Positions 18,978-28,796 of a stretch of 64,000 nt of DNA are shown in pieces (positions within the stretch are counted from its first letter, which is position 1; every line of letters starts with the position of its first letter). The notes beneath the pieces are model-generated. The model was not told the DNA's origin. It did no database searches and worked only from the letters and a program-made list of their open reading frames with translations. Position numbers and translations under genes: made by a program. Source of the stretch: Nitrospirillum amazonense (GTDB taxonomy: Bacteria; Pseudomonadota; Alphaproteobacteria; Azospirillales; Azospirillaceae); assembly GCF_007828045.1 (NCBI RefSeq), contig NZ_VITN01000022.1, positions 1 to 64,000 of the forward strand, given 5' to 3'.

Positions 18978-20669
18978 TCACGCCGCGCGGATACCCTGGA
19001 GGAAGGTCTCGATCTCGCGCTTCAGGGTGGCGGCCTGGCCGGAGAGGGAGCCGGCGGAGGACAGCACCTCGCCCGCCGCCGCGCCCGCCTGGCCGGCGGC
19101 GCGGGTGACGTACACCACACTGCTGGTCACCTCCTGCGTGCCCACCGCCGCCTGGGCGACGCTGCGGCTGATTTCGGTGGTGGTGGCGTTCTGCTGTTCC
19201 ACGGCCGACGCGATGGTGGTGGTGATTTCCGAAATGTCGCCGATGGTCGCGGCGATGGCCTGAATGGCATCCACCGCCCCGCCCGTGGCCGCCTGGATGG
19301 CCGCGATCTGGCCGGAGATCTCCTCCGTGGCCCGGGCCGTCTGGTTGGCGAGGCTTTTTACCTCGCCCGCCACGACGGCGAAGCCCTTGCCGGCCTCACC
19401 CGCCCGCGCCGCCTCGATGGTGGCGTTCAGGGCCAGCAGGTTGGTCTGCCCGGCGATGTCCTGGATCATCTGCACCACGGCGCCGATGCGGGTCGCCGCC
19501 TCGGCCAGGCCTTGCATGGTCTGGTTGGTGGTGCGGGCGTCATCCACGGCGCGCGACGCCACCTGGGACGAGCGCACCACCTGCCGGCCGATCTCGGCGA
19601 TGGAGCTGGTCATCTCCTCCGTGGCCGCCGCCACGGTCTGCACATTGGCCGAGGTCTGCTCCGCCGCGGCGGACGACACGGTCGCCTGCTCCCGCGTCTC
19701 GTTGGCCATGCTGTTCATGGTGCCGGCGGCGCCGTGCAGCCGGTCGGCGGAGGTCGAGACATTGTCAAGCACGACGGCGACGGCGTGGTCGAAGTCCACG
19801 ATCAGCCGCTCGACCACCTGGGTGCGGCGCATGCGCTGTTCCTGCGCCGCCACCTGTTCCAGGGCCAGCATCTCCGCCCGCTGGGCGTTCTGCTTGAACA
19901 CCTCCAGCGAACGGGCCAGCGAGCCCACCTCGTCCTTGCGGTCCGTGCCCTCCACGGTGATGTCCTGGTCGCCGCCCGCCAGACGTTCCATGGTGTGCGC
20001 CATGCGCACCAGCGGACGCGCCACCAGGCGCTGCACGATCAGCCACAGCACGGTGACGGCGGCGCCCAGGCCGATGGCGCTGGCCACCACCAGCAGCAGG
20101 ATGGCCCGGCGGCCCTGTTCCGCCGCCGCCGCCTTGCCGGCCGCCAGCTCGCCATCCGTCATCTTGACCTGCTGGGCGATGGCGGCGGCGGCGGCCTTGC
20201 GGGCGGTGCGACCTTCCTTCGCCGAGAAGTCATAGGCCTGGTCCAGTTCCTGGCGCAGGCCCATGGGCGCCACGATGTCCGACACCTCGGCCCGGCGCTT
20301 CACCGCCTTTACCATATCTTCCGTCAGCGGGCGGTCGGCGGTGGTGTCCACCTGGGCCAGGCGCAGGTTGGCGAGGTCCACGGCCTGGGCGAAGTAGTCG
20401 TGTCGCTGCTTGTCGAAGCCGGCGCGGGCCTCGGCGTTGCGCTCCAGCAGCAGGTTCTTCTCGGCGATCGTCCCCTCATTCATGGCGTTGGCCAGCTGCA
20501 TCACCGTCTGCCGGCGCAGGGCCAGCACGTCGACCAACTGGTCCGCCTGGCGGTTCAGCGTGGTCATCGCCGTCCCGGCATAGAGGATGAGGCCGCAGAC
20601 CACGATCAACAGCATGCCCAGAGGTATGGCCATCTTGCGGGTCAAGGCCAGATCGGAAATCCAACGCAT
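18978..20669 (-). CDS. Methyl-accepting chemotaxis protein
   Basis: The 563-residue receptor has a first membrane helix (about 12-36), a periplasmic four-helix-bundle-like sensor, a second helix (about 190-215), a HAMP domain ([20 protein letters not shown] onward) and a cytoplasmic signalling domain with the hairpin tip [22 protein letters not shown] prefer ATG 20669 ([13 protein letters not shown]) because GGAG lies 8 nt upstream; the longer frame from 20738 adds a non-conserved N terminus. It signals to CheA/CheW and so couples an unknown periplasmic ligand to motility. It stands alone, not in a che operon. Confidence 0.9.
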   Translation of the reverse strand: MRWISDLALTRKMAIPLGMLLIVVCGLILYAGTAMTTLNRQADQLVDVLALRRQTVMQLANAMNEGTIAEKNLLLERNAEARAGFDKQRHDYFAQAVDLANLRLAQVDTTADRPLTEDMVKAVKRRAEVSDIVAPMGLRQELDQAYDFSAKEGRTARKAAAAAIAQQVKMTDGELAAGKAAAAEQGRRAILLLVVASAIGLGAAVTVLWLIVQRLVARPLVRMAHTMERLAGGDQDITVEGTDRKDEVGSLARSLEVFKQNAQRAEMLALEQVAAQEQRMRRTQVVERLIVDFDHAVAVVLDNVSTSADRLHGAAGTMNSMANETREQATVSSAAAEQTSANVQTVAAATEEMTSSIAEIGRQVVRSSQVASRAVDDARTTNQTMQGLAEAATRIGAVVQMIQDIAGQTNLLALNATIEAARAGEAGKGFAVVAGEVKSLANQTARATEEISGQIAAIQAATGGAVDAIQAIAATIGDISEITTTIASAVEQQNATTTEISRSVAQAAVGTQEVTSSVVYVTRAAGQAGAAAGEVLSSAGSLSGQAATLKREIETFLQGIRAA

Positions 20670-20887
20670 CGTCATCACTCCAGAAATCCCGGAGGGCGAC
20701 CCCCGTATAGGCGCACCCTCGCTGCCGGCATTTTCCATGATGAATCTGGTGGATTCGGTTAACGCGGACGACGTATGCGGAGGGATATGGCCTTGACCTG
20801 GATCAACGCCCCGCCGGCGGGACAGGTGGAAAAGAGAGCATCGCCAGGGGGCCCGCCCCGGCTGGCTCCTCTCAAGGTCTCCGCCCC

Positions 20888-21604
20888 ATGCCCGCCCTTT
20901 CCTCTCCCGCCCCGTCCGTGGCCCAGGTGCCGCCGGCCAATCGGACGGATGGCGTCCTGAACCTGGATGGCCTGCGCGCCCTGCGCCCGGCCACGGAACC
21001 GTTTCCCCACCTGGTGATGACCGGCTTCATCGCCCCCGTCGTAGCCGTCACCGCCCGCCACGACTTTCCCGACAGCCCCCATGGCGGTCTGGTGCCCGCC
21101 CCATCGCGCGCGGAGCTGGAGCGGGGCGACCTGGACGGCTTCACCCGCCTGCTGGCCGCCTTGACGGCGCCGGAGACGACGCAGGCCTTCGCCGAGACCT
21201 TCGGCCTGGACCTGGATCCCGACGCCCTGATGGTGACGGTGCGCAGCCGCTGCGTGCCCAAGGACGGGCGCATCCACACCGACAGCGTGACCAAGCGCCT
21301 GACGGCGCTGCTGTACCTGAACGACACATGGACCGCGCCCGGCGGCCGCCTGCGCCTGCTGCGCAGCGCCGACGACATGGAGGACATGCTGGCCGAGGTA
21401 CTGCCCCTGGACGGCACGCTGGTGGCGTTCCGCCGCACCGACAACTCCTTCCACGGCCACAAGCCACACGACGGCGTGAGACGCTACATCATGTTGAATT
21501 GGATGGTGGATGCAGGCACCGCCCGGCGCGAGACCCTGCGCCACGGCGTCACCGCCGGCCTGAAGCGCCTGGGCAACGCCTTCTCCGGCAAGGGGGACAT
21601 GTGA
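20888..21604 (+). CDS. 2-oxoglutarate/Fe(II) oxygenase, first of a pair
   Basis: The 238-residue protein has the double-stranded beta-helix signature of prolyl-4-hydroxylase-like oxygenases: HTDS (iron His and Asp, near residue 130), the following TALLYLN strand, a distal FHGHKPH with the second iron His, and RRYIMLNW providing the 2-oxoglutarate Arg. AAGG lies about 10 nt before the ATG. Its TGA overlaps the ATG of the next oxygenase gene (TGATG), so the pair is made together. The substrate is unknown; proteins, sugars or small molecules are all possible. Confidence 0.8.
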   Translation: MPALSSPAPSVAQVPPANRTDGVLNLDGLRALRPATEPFPHLVMTGFIAPVVAVTARHDFPDSPHGGLVPAPSRAELERGDLDGFTRLLAALTAPETTQAFAETFGLDLDPDALMVTVRSRCVPKDGRIHTDSVTKRLTALLYLNDTWTAPGGRLRLLRSADDMEDMLAEVLPLDGTLVAFRRTDNSFHGHKPHDGVRRYIMLNWMVDAGTARRETLRHGVTAGLKRLGNAFSGKGDM

Positions 21605-22329
21605 TGAGCTTTCCTGCCCCCCACCCTGGCGCCCCCAAGGCCGACACGCCCGCCTTCGACCCGCAGGCCTTGGACGCCGCCACCGGCCACCATGTGCGCG
21701 CCTGCCTGAACGCGGCGGACCGGGATGATCATCCCTACCGCCACTGGTATCTCAACAGCGTCTTCCCGGCCGCCGTGGCGGAGGCGCTGGCCACCCTGCC
21801 CTTCGCGGCGCCGGAGATCGACGACACCCGGGGCCGGCGGGAGACGCACAACTCCACCCGCACCTTCCTGTCGACCGACAACCAGCAGCTATACCCGGTG
21901 TGCGGCGCCGTGGCGGCCGCCTTTCAGGCGCCTGAGACGGTGTCCACCCTGGCGCGCCAGTTCGGCGTGGACCTCGGCGGATCGTCCCTGCGCATCGAAT
22001 ATTGCCTGGACCGCGAGGGGTTCTGGCTGGAGCCACACACCGACATCGGCGCCAAGCTGTTCACCATGCTGGTCTACCTCAGCACCGGGCCGGACGCGGA
22101 AAACCTCGGTACCGACATCATGGACGGGCCCGAGGGCGGCCACGCCGGCCGGGCGTCGGGCCGCTTCAACACCGGCTTGGTGTTCATTCCCGGCAGCGAC
22201 ACCTGGCACGGCTTCGCCCGACGCCCCTTCCAGGGCATTCGCCGCACCATCATCATCAACTATGTGAAGCCCGAGTGGCGGGCGCGGCATGAGCTGGCCT
22301 TCCCCGCCGAGCCTGTCGGCCTACCCTGA
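21604..22329 (+). CDS. 2-oxoglutarate/Fe(II) oxygenase, second of a pair
   Basis: The 241-residue product has the facial triad in EPHTDIGAKLFTMLVYLS (His and Asp) and DTWHGFARRPF (second His), followed by RRTIIINYV with the co-substrate Arg. It is only weakly similar to its upstream partner outside these motifs, so the two probably act on different positions or different substrates. The ATG sits inside the previous stop codon (TGATG), giving translational coupling. The reaction is presumably a hydroxylation; nothing nearby names the substrate. Confidence 0.8.
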   Translation: MSFPAPHPGAPKADTPAFDPQALDAATGHHVRACLNAADRDDHPYRHWYLNSVFPAAVAEALATLPFAAPEIDDTRGRRETHNSTRTFLSTDNQQLYPVCGAVAAAFQAPETVSTLARQFGVDLGGSSLRIEYCLDREGFWLEPHTDIGAKLFTMLVYLSTGPDAENLGTDIMDGPEGGHAGRASGRFNTGLVFIPGSDTWHGFARRPFQGIRRTIIINYVKPEWRARHELAFPAEPVGLP

Positions 22330-22425
22330 ATTCAACTAAAAGGATAGGCTGCAACACCATTGGAGACCGCGTAAACCAGACCATATGATCGGGCCTGGCG
22401 TAGGCTAAGGGACGCAAGGGCGGTC

Positions 22426-24717
22426 GTGACGGTCAATTCCGACATCGGGTCCGACATCGGGGCGCCGCGGGTGGCGGAGGCGGAGCCGCCGCGCGCGCCC
22501 TCCACCATCGCGGCCCTGCGCCTGCAGATATTGGCCGCCGTGCTGATCCCCCTGGCCCCGCTGGCTGCGGCTGGATTGGAAAGCCGCAGGGACATCGTCA
22601 CCCAAGCCGGCGACCGGGTGGAGCGCATCGCCGCCGCGGTGGACGAACACGCCCAAAAGGTGATCGAGAGCGACCGGCTGATCCTGGACCGGGTGCGCGA
22701 CCTTGACCCCGCCCATCTCGACCTCGCCCGCCCCCGGGACACGGATCAGGTGGGTGCCGCCCTGGCCGGCATGGTGGCCGGCATTCCCCAAATCCAGGCG
22801 CTGTGGCTGTGGGATGCGCAGGGCCGGCCCCTGGCGGCCAGCCGCCATACCCCCACCGCCAGCAGGCCCGACATCACCGACAGCCCCGCCTACGGCCAGT
22901 TGCGCGCCGGCCAGACGGAAATGCTGATTCCCCCGTCCGACAGCCTGTCGGCCGGCAGCGGGACATCGGGCGATCAGCGCGTCTTCAGCCTGGCCCGCCG
23001 CCTGAGCCACCCCGACGGCAGCCTGGCCGGCATCGCCGCCGTTTCCATGTCGCTGGCCTATTTCGACGATTTCTACCGGCGGGTGACGCAAGACGATCCG
23101 GCCACGACCGTCATGCTGGTCAATCGCGAGGGCATGATCATGGCGGGCCGCCCGGTCGCGACCGATGGCGCGCGGGTCGACCCCGCCTGTCCCGGCGCCC
23201 GCGCCACCTGGCGCGCCGCCGCTCCCGATGGCACTCCGGACGCGAGTCCGCCGGATGCGAGCGCCGCGAACGAGGGGCGGCAGCGGCTGGCGGCCTGCCG
23301 GCTGATCGCCAACGCGCCGCTGACGGTGATGGTGGGCGTGGACCGGACCCAGCTGGACCGCCAATGGCACCGGCGCCTGGGCCGGCTGGCGCTGCTGGCC
23401 CTGCCGGTCATGGGTGCGCTGTGCGCCACCACGCTGCTGGCCATGCGCCGCGCCCGGCGGGAAAGGCTGGCGGCCCAGGCCCTGCGCGCGGCGGAGACCC
23501 GGCGGGAGCGGGCAGAGGGCGCGCTGCTGCGCACCCAGCGGCTGCAGGCGCTGGACCAGATCACGGGGGGCATCATCCATGACTTCGCCAACCTGCTGAT
23601 GACCGTGCGCAGCGGGGCAGAGGTGCTGTGCCGCCGCCCGCACACCGAACCCCAGCGCGAGGTGTTGGACGCCATGCTGCAGGCGATCGCCTGGGGGGAA
23701 CGGCTGACCCATAATCTGCGCACCTTCAGCCGCCGGCCCCGCCTGCACCTGGATCTGGTGCGTCTGTCGGACATGGCCGGCGACATCGCCGATCTGCTGC
23801 GCCCGGCGCTGCGCGGCGACATCCGCCTGGAAACGGCGCTGCCGCCCAGCCTGTGGCCCCTGCGCGTGGATAGGACGGAGTTGGACCTGGCGCTGCTGAA
23901 CATGGCGGTCAACGCCCGCGACGCCATGCCCCGGGGCGGCGTGCTGCGCCTGGCGGCCGCCAACGTCCACATCGACCCCGCCAGCCATGAGAGCGAGCGC
24001 ACCGGCGGCCTGATGGGCGATTTCGTGCGCCTGACGGTCTGCGACACGGGGTCGGGCATTCCGGCCGACATCTTGGATCGGGTCTTCGACCCCTTCTTCA
24101 CCACCAAGCAGGACGGCAAGTCCACCGGCCTGGGGCTGGCCCAGGTGCACGGCCTGGCCCGCCAGTCCGGCGGCGCGGCCCTGGCCGACAGCCTGAACCC
24201 GGCCATCCCGAACAGTGCCGCGGCCGGCACCACCATCACCCTCTACCTGCCCCGGACCGACGAGGACGCCTCCGCCGCGGGGACCGGCACCATGCCGGCA
24301 AACGGTGTTCCGGCCAACGGTGTTCCGGCCAACGGTGTTCCAACGGTCGCCGGCAACGGACGCCAGATCCTGCTGGTGGAGGACAATCCGACGGTGGCCA
24401 AGGTCATGCGGGACATGGTGGAGGCATTGGGCTTCCGCGTCCTGGCCGCCACGACGGCCGACGCCGCCCAGTCGCTGCTGGCCGACCGGCCAGACATCTC
24501 GCTGATGGTGAGCGACATCGTGCTGCCCGGGGGGCGCAACGGCCTGGAACTGGCCCAGGCCGTGCGCCACCTGTACTCCGGCCTGCCCATCCTGCTGGTC
24601 AGCGGCTATGGCGATCGCGTGGCGGAGGCGGAGAGCCTGGGCTTCGCCATCGTGCCCAAACCCCTGGACAGCACCCAGCTGCGGCAGGCGATGTCGCGCT
24701 GTCTGGGCGCCCCGTAG
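22426..24717 (+). CDS. Hybrid sensor histidine kinase with receiver
   Basis: The 763-residue protein starts with GTG. It has a first membrane helix (about 32-48), a periplasmic PDC/Cache-like sensor (50-300), a second helix (about 312-332), a dimerisation helix with the phosphoacceptor His385 in GGIIHDFANLL, an HATPase domain (N box LNMAVNARDAM, G boxes DTGSGIP and GKSTGLGL), a linker with three PANGV-type repeats (about 622-640), and a C-terminal receiver with the phospho-Asp in VSDIVLPGG and the Lys in PKPLD. It probably phosphorylates its own receiver or a separate partner. It is a single gene, and its signal is unknown. Confidence 0.88.
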   Translation: MTVNSDIGSDIGAPRVAEAEPPRAPSTIAALRLQILAAVLIPLAPLAAAGLESRRDIVTQAGDRVERIAAAVDEHAQKVIESDRLILDRVRDLDPAHLDLARPRDTDQVGAALAGMVAGIPQIQALWLWDAQGRPLAASRHTPTASRPDITDSPAYGQLRAGQTEMLIPPSDSLSAGSGTSGDQRVFSLARRLSHPDGSLAGIAAVSMSLAYFDDFYRRVTQDDPATTVMLVNREGMIMAGRPVATDGARVDPACPGARATWRAAAPDGTPDASPPDASAANEGRQRLAACRLIANAPLTVMVGVDRTQLDRQWHRRLGRLALLALPVMGALCATTLLAMRRARRERLAAQALRAAETRRERAEGALLRTQRLQALDQITGGIIHDFANLLMTVRSGAEVLCRRPHTEPQREVLDAMLQAIAWGERLTHNLRTFSRRPRLHLDLVRLSDMAGDIADLLRPALRGDIRLETALPPSLWPLRVDRTELDLALLNMAVNARDAMPRGGVLRLAAANVHIDPASHESERTGGLMGDFVRLTVCDTGSGIPADILDRVFDPFFTTKQDGKSTGLGLAQVHGLARQSGGAALADSLNPAIPNSAAAGTTITLYLPRTDEDASAAGTGTMPANGVPANGVPANGVPTVAGNGRQILLVEDNPTVAKVMRDMVEALGFRVLAATTADAAQSLLADRPDISLMVSDIVLPGGRNGLELAQAVRHLYSGLPILLVSGYGDRVAEAESLGFAIVPKPLDSTQLRQAMSRCLGAP
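24300..24345 (+). repeat. 15-bp tandem repeat inside the kinase linker
   Basis: The unit AACGGTGTTCCGGCC occurs three times in a row, the last one diverging at its end (ACGGTC instead of CCGGCC). It keeps the frame and encodes repeated NGVPA between the kinase and receiver domains. Copy number could vary between strains without breaking the gene. Confidence 0.75.
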
Positions 24718-24887
24718 CGACCGCCGCCCCCCGGGGGAAAAGGCGGGTGGGCAGAGCCGGGACTACCCCGATAAGAACGGGTCACCCCTCCCCCATCGCG
24801 CCGGGTTTCATGAAACGCCCGTCGCTGCTATACCTGGGGGGCAGACCAGCCGCCGACAGTTGACGCCGGCGCGAATGGAGGACGGGT

Positions 24888-25250
24888 GTGACCAGACACG
24901 AGGAACGGGTTTTCCGCTCCGCCAAGCCGAAAACGGACCTGGCGACCTTGCGCAATCAGTTACAGCGCCTGAAGGGCGACCTGGAACAATATCTGGCCCG
25001 CAATCGCAGCAGCCCGATGATCGCCCCCCTGAAGGAGCGTATCCGCGAACTGGAAGGCACCATCGCCGCCGCCGAGGAGCGCAGCGCGCGTCCGCGGTCG
25101 TCCGGCTGGACCGGTTCCATCGACGGCGCCGCCGCCCAGCGGGCCGAGGCGCCGCCACGCAGCCATGGCGGCCCGGCCGGGGGTGACCGCTTCCCCCCGC
25201 GCCGCCGCGCCGCTCCGGGTTCGGCCGCCGACGGCGACAGCGAAGAGTAA
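24888..25250 (+). CDS. Small coiled-coil hypothetical protein, 120 aa
   Basis: The GTG start at 24888 has GGAGG 6 nt upstream. The 120-residue product has a basic N terminus, a coiled-coil segment (about residues 18-65, TDLATLRNQLQRLKGDLEQY and LKERIRELEGTIAAAEER), and a low-complexity, Pro/Arg/Gly-rich tail. No signal peptide. I do not recognise the family. The 170-bp gap before it contains no other gene; a TATACC-like -10 lies near 24830. Confidence 0.55.
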   Translation: MTRHEERVFRSAKPKTDLATLRNQLQRLKGDLEQYLARNRSSPMIAPLKERIRELEGTIAAAEERSARPRSSGWTGSIDGAAAQRAEAPPRSHGGPAGGDRFPPRRRAAPGSAADGDSEE

Positions 25251-25311
25251 ACGTCAAGGACCCGCGGGGCCGGGCGTTATGCCCGTAGCCCCGCCGTTCC
25301 CTCCAGCCGGG

Positions 25312-25893
25312 TCAGGCGCCCGTCGCTCCGGGATTCGGGCCGGGATTCGGGCCGGGGTTAGGGCCAGGATAAGGGGCGGCCGCGGGGCCGGGGTTCTTGG
25401 CCGCGCCATCCCCATCCCTGTCATGGTCCCCGCCCTTGCCCTTCGGGTCCGGCGGCACGGCGATGATTTCCCGCACCGGCACGCGCAGGTGCAGGGGTTC
25501 ACCGATGATTTCTATATCCATGGGGGAACAGACCCAATCCGACCCGCCCGGTTTGGTCACGATGGCCAGTTGCAGGCGGGTGGACAGGTCGGGCTGCGGC
25601 ATGAACAGCTTCAGGTCATAGCGCTTGTTGACGCCCACACGGATGCGCACCGTGTAGGGGTCGATGCTGTTCCAGCCATCGATGTCACGGGTGAAGAAGC
25701 AGGCCGGCTGCGCCGCCATGGGCTTGGCGCCAGGGGGCTTGGCGCCAGGGGGCCTGTCGCCGGGCGCCTCGGCCGCCGAGGCCACGGCACCACTGGCCGG
25801 ACCATCCTTGGTGGCCCCGTCCGGCGGGGCGGATTGGCAGCCCGCCAGGGCCAAAGCCATCACCGCCCATATCTGCACGTACCGCTTGGTCAT
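25312..25893 (-). CDS. DUF6491-type lipoprotein
   Basis: The 193-residue product, starting at ATG 25893 (GGGAG upstream), has a lipoprotein signal with lipobox LAGC, so Cys is lipidated. A Pro/Ala-rich spacer with GAKPPGAKP repeats follows, then the core CFFTRDIDGWNSIDPYTVRI, which matches DUF6491 lipoproteins of unknown role, and a C-terminal PGPNPG repeat tail. The longer frame from 25947 adds 18 residues before the lipoprotein signal and is unlikely. It should sit in the periplasmic face of a membrane. Confidence 0.75.
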   Translation of the reverse strand: MTKRYVQIWAVMALALAGCQSAPPDGATKDGPASGAVASAAEAPGDRPPGAKPPGAKPMAAQPACFFTRDIDGWNSIDPYTVRIRVGVNKRYDLKLFMPQPDLSTRLQLAIVTKPGGSDWVCSPMDIEIIGEPLHLRVPVREIIAVPPDPKGKGGDHDRDGDGAAKNPGPAAAPYPGPNPGPNPGPNPGATGA

Positions 25894-26043
25894 CGTCCTA
25901 CTCCCGAATTGCCGTGGAAACGGCCCTGGAAGGCCCCGGTTCCACACCCCTTATACGGGGGAGTTCCGGCCTGACCCGCTTGCGACAAAAATTCTATCCT
26001 GCCGCCGGGGCCGGGTGTACTTTCCCTAGTGGTTCAGGGACCG

Positions 26044-26058
26044 TGGCATGACTAAAGC
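26044..26058 (+). promoter_or_regulatory. Weak sigma-54-like promoter for fliG
   Basis: TGGCATGACTAAAGC has the -24 TGGCATG element and a GC doublet at the right spacing (12 bp), but the -12 box is AAGC in place of TTGC. It lies about 58 bp before the fliG start. Flagellar genes of alphaproteobacteria often use sigma-54 promoters. The match is partial. Confidence 0.4.
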
Positions 26059-26115
26059 CCGGCCCTTACGGAACAATCCGGCGGCATCATCCCGCCGGGC
26101 AGGAGACGACGATAC

Positions 26116-27138
26116 ATGGCGATCCGGGTACGTGAAGATTACCGGGGTCTAACGGGGCCGGAAAAGGCCGCCGTGCTGATGCTGGCGCTGGGCGAGGAGC
26201 ATGCCAGCCGCCTGTTCGCCCTGATGGCGGAAGACGAAATCAAGGAACTGTCCCAGACCATGGCCAACCTGGGCTCGGTCAGTTCCAACATCGTGGAGCG
26301 CCTGTTCGTCGAGTTCGCGGAGCAGATCAGTTCCACCGGCTCTCTGGTCGGTACCTTCGACAGCACCGAACGCCTGCTGATGAAGGTTCTGCCCAAGGAG
26401 AAGGTGGACACCATCATGGAAGAGATCCGCGGTCCCGCGGGTCGCACCATGTGGGACAAGCTGGCCAACGTGAACGAGCAGGTGCTGGCCAACTACCTGA
26501 AGAACGAATACCCGCAGACCGTCGCCGTCATCCTGACCAAGATAAAGGCCGACCACGCCGGCCGCGTGCTGCAGCTGCTGCCCGAAAGCTTCGCCATGGA
26601 AGTCATCATGCGCATGCTGCGCATGGAATCGGTGCAGAAGGAAGTGGTGGACGACATCGAGCGCACGCTGCGCACCGAGTTTATGTCCAACCTGGCGCGC
26701 ACCAACCGCCGCGACGCGCACGAGATGATGGCGGAAATCTTCAACAGCCTAGACCGCAGCACGGAAAGCCGCTTCATCGCCGCGCTGGAGGAACGCAACC
26801 GCGACAGCGCGGAGCGCATCCGCGCCCTTATGTTCACCTTTGAGGATCTGGGCAAGCTGGACCCCTCGGGCGTGCAGTCGCTGCTGCGCTCCGTCGATAA
26901 GGCCAAGCTGGCGACCGCGCTGAAGGGCGCCTCGGAAACCCTGAAGGACCTGTTCTTCACCAACATGTCCGAGCGCGCGGCCAAGATCATGCGCGAGGAC
27001 ATGGCCGCCATGGGCCCGGTGCGCCTGCGCGACGTGGACGAGGCGCAGATGTACATGGTGCAACTGGCCAAGGACATGGCCGCCCGCGGCGAAATCGTCA
27101 TCGCCTCCGGCAAGGGCGACGATGAACTGGTGTATTAA
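26116..27138 (+). CDS. fliG: Flagellar motor switch protein FliG
   Basis: The 340-residue protein has the usual FliG length and three domains: FliG_N (about 1-110, [20 protein letters not shown]), FliG_M (about 115-200, with [10 protein letters not shown], the EHPQ-type motif) and FliG_C (about 205-330), which contains the charged torque helix around [29 protein letters not shown] precedes the ATG. It sits in the rotor C-ring, joining FliF to FliM and the stator. It is not next to other flagellar structural genes here, which is unusual, so it may be an isolated or second copy. Confidence 0.93.
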   Translation: MAIRVREDYRGLTGPEKAAVLMLALGEEHASRLFALMAEDEIKELSQTMANLGSVSSNIVERLFVEFAEQISSTGSLVGTFDSTERLLMKVLPKEKVDTIMEEIRGPAGRTMWDKLANVNEQVLANYLKNEYPQTVAVILTKIKADHAGRVLQLLPESFAMEVIMRMLRMESVQKEVVDDIERTLRTEFMSNLARTNRRDAHEMMAEIFNSLDRSTESRFIAALEERNRDSAERIRALMFTFEDLGKLDPSGVQSLLRSVDKAKLATALKGASETLKDLFFTNMSERAAKIMREDMAAMGPVRLRDVDEAQMYMVQLAKDMAARGEIVIASGKGDDELVY

Positions 27139-27224
27139 GACGGCTGTGACGGGCGGCACGGCACGCCCCACGCCGCCGGCCCATGGTTCCCGCCCCAGTT
27201 CCCGCCCGCCGGAAGACTTGCCCC

Positions 27225-27890
27225 ATGCCCACACGCCTGCACATCGACTTCGTCTCCGACGTTTCCTGCCCTTGGTGCGTCATCGGGCTGAAGGGCCTGC
27301 AGGCAGCGCTGGCGCGGCTGGAGGGCGAGGTCGAGGCCGACATCCACTTCCGGCCGTTCGAGCTGAACCCCCAGATGGGGGCGGCGGGCCAGGACCTGGA
27401 TGAGCACATCAGCCAGAAATACGGCTCCACCCCGGACCAGATGGCCCAGACGCGGGAGATGATCCGCGCCCGCGCCGCCGCCGTCGGCTTCACCATGTCG
27501 GCCACGGGTGCGGGTGGCGCCAAGCGCCGCATCTACAACACCTTCGACGCCCACCGCCTGCTGCACTGGGCGGAAAGCCAGGGATCGGAGCGTCAACTGG
27601 CGCTGAAGCTGGCCCTGTTCGAGGCCTACTTCACCCGGGGAGAGGCGCCGTCCGACACCGAGGTCCTGCTGGCGGCCGTGGCCCAGGCCGGCCTGGATAC
27701 GGAGGAGGCCCGCGTCCTCCTGACCGGCGACCGCTATGCCGCCGAGGTACGCGAGGCGGAACAGCTGTGGCTGTCACGCGGCATCCAGTCGGTGCCCGCC
27801 GTGATCGTCAACGGCCGCTATCTCATCTCCGGCGGCCAGCCGCCCGAGGCCTACGAGAACGCGCTGAAAAAGATCGCGGAAGCCGCGTGA
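27225..27890 (+). CDS. DsbA-family oxidoreductase, FrnE-like
   Basis: The 221-residue cytosolic protein begins MPTRLHIDFVSDVSCPWCVIG and carries a CPWC redox motif at residues 15-18, followed by the helical insertion and the cis-Pro region SVPAVIVNG of 2-hydroxychromene isomerase/DsbA-like proteins. ATG 27225 has GGAAG 9 nt upstream; the frame from 27183 would add a non-conserved N terminus. It lacks a signal peptide, as FrnE proteins do. The role is thiol-disulfide exchange, partner unknown. Confidence 0.85.
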   Translation: MPTRLHIDFVSDVSCPWCVIGLKGLQAALARLEGEVEADIHFRPFELNPQMGAAGQDLDEHISQKYGSTPDQMAQTREMIRARAAAVGFTMSATGAGGAKRRIYNTFDAHRLLHWAESQGSERQLALKLALFEAYFTRGEAPSDTEVLLAAVAQAGLDTEEARVLLTGDRYAAEVREAEQLWLSRGIQSVPAVIVNGRYLISGGQPPEAYENALKKIAEAA

Positions 27891-27895
27891 CCGGT

Positions 27896-28792
27896 TCAGC
27901 GGAGCCGTTGCAGTCCCCGCTTTTCAAACCAGTGCTGGGCGTAGGGATTGTCGTTGTACGGCGGAATCTCGCCATAGCCGTTGCGGGCGTAGAGCTTGCG
28001 CGCCTCGGTAAGGCTGCCGTTGGTGTCCAGTTGCAGGATGTCCACGCCGGCGGCGGTCGCGCGTTCCTCCAGCGCCCGCAGCAGCCGCTGGGCGACACCC
28101 AGGCCGCGAACGGACGGCGCCACCCACATGCGCTTGATTTCCCCGTAGCCATCCCCTTTGATTTTGAGCGCCCCGCAGCCCACGGCCGCGCCGTCCAGCC
28201 GTGCGAGCAAGAACCAGCCTGAGGGCGGCACGAGTTCGCCGGGCTCCGCCGGGGCGCTGCGCGTCGGATCGAAACCGGTGTCGAACCGCGCCGCCAACTC
28301 TTGGAAATACGCCTGGAGACAGGCCTGGACCTCGTCGCTGAAAGGGTCGGCCGGCTCGATCACCACCGCCGACGCGCGCAGGAACCGCTCCACCTCCGCC
28401 ATCGCGTCCAGCAGGCGTTGGCGCTGCGACAGGCCCAGCGGCTCCAGCAGTGCTGCCGCCCGGTCCCGGGAGCGCTGGTCCAGCATGTCCCATTCCCGCC
28501 GGCCCTGGGGTGTCAAGGTCACGCGCCGCACCCGCGCGTCCCGCGCGTCGGGCGTGGATGTCGTCAGCCCCTCCGCCTCGAAGGCCCGCAGCATCCGGCT
28601 GATATAGCCCGAGTCCAGGCCCAGGCGCGCGCGCAGGTCACGCACCGTCGTACCGTCACGGCCGATCTCGAACAGCAGGCGGGCCTCCCCCAACGGGCGG
28701 CCACTGCCCAGGTAATTGCCGTCCAGCACACCGATGCGGTGGGTAACCGCCCGATTGAAGCGGCGCACGCGAGAGAGTTGATCGTCGTCCAT
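27896..28792 (-). CDS. MarR-type regulator fused to a GNAT acetyltransferase
   Basis: The 298-residue protein joins an N-terminal MarR winged helix (about 1-140, DLRARLGLDSGYISRMLRAFEAEGL with the wing DARDARVRRVTLT) to a GNAT domain (about 150-298, acetyl-CoA loop RGLGVAQRLL). Fusions of this type are known in proteobacteria. I choose ATG 28792: a TTGACG/TAAAGT promoter upstream puts the transcript start at or next to this ATG, so the mRNA is probably leaderless. The TTG frame from 28828 would begin inside the -35 box and is rejected. It ends 6 bp from the convergent FrnE gene. Confidence 0.85.
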   Translation of the reverse strand: MDDDQLSRVRRFNRAVTHRIGVLDGNYLGSGRPLGEARLLFEIGRDGTTVRDLRARLGLDSGYISRMLRAFEAEGLTTSTPDARDARVRRVTLTPQGRREWDMLDQRSRDRAAALLEPLGLSQRQRLLDAMAEVERFLRASAVVIEPADPFSDEVQACLQAYFQELAARFDTGFDPTRSAPAEPGELVPPSGWFLLARLDGAAVGCGALKIKGDGYGEIKRMWVAPSVRGLGVAQRLLRALEERATAAGVDILQLDTNGSLTEARKLYARNGYGEIPPYNDNPYAQHWFEKRGLQRLR

Positions 28793-28796
28793 ATTT

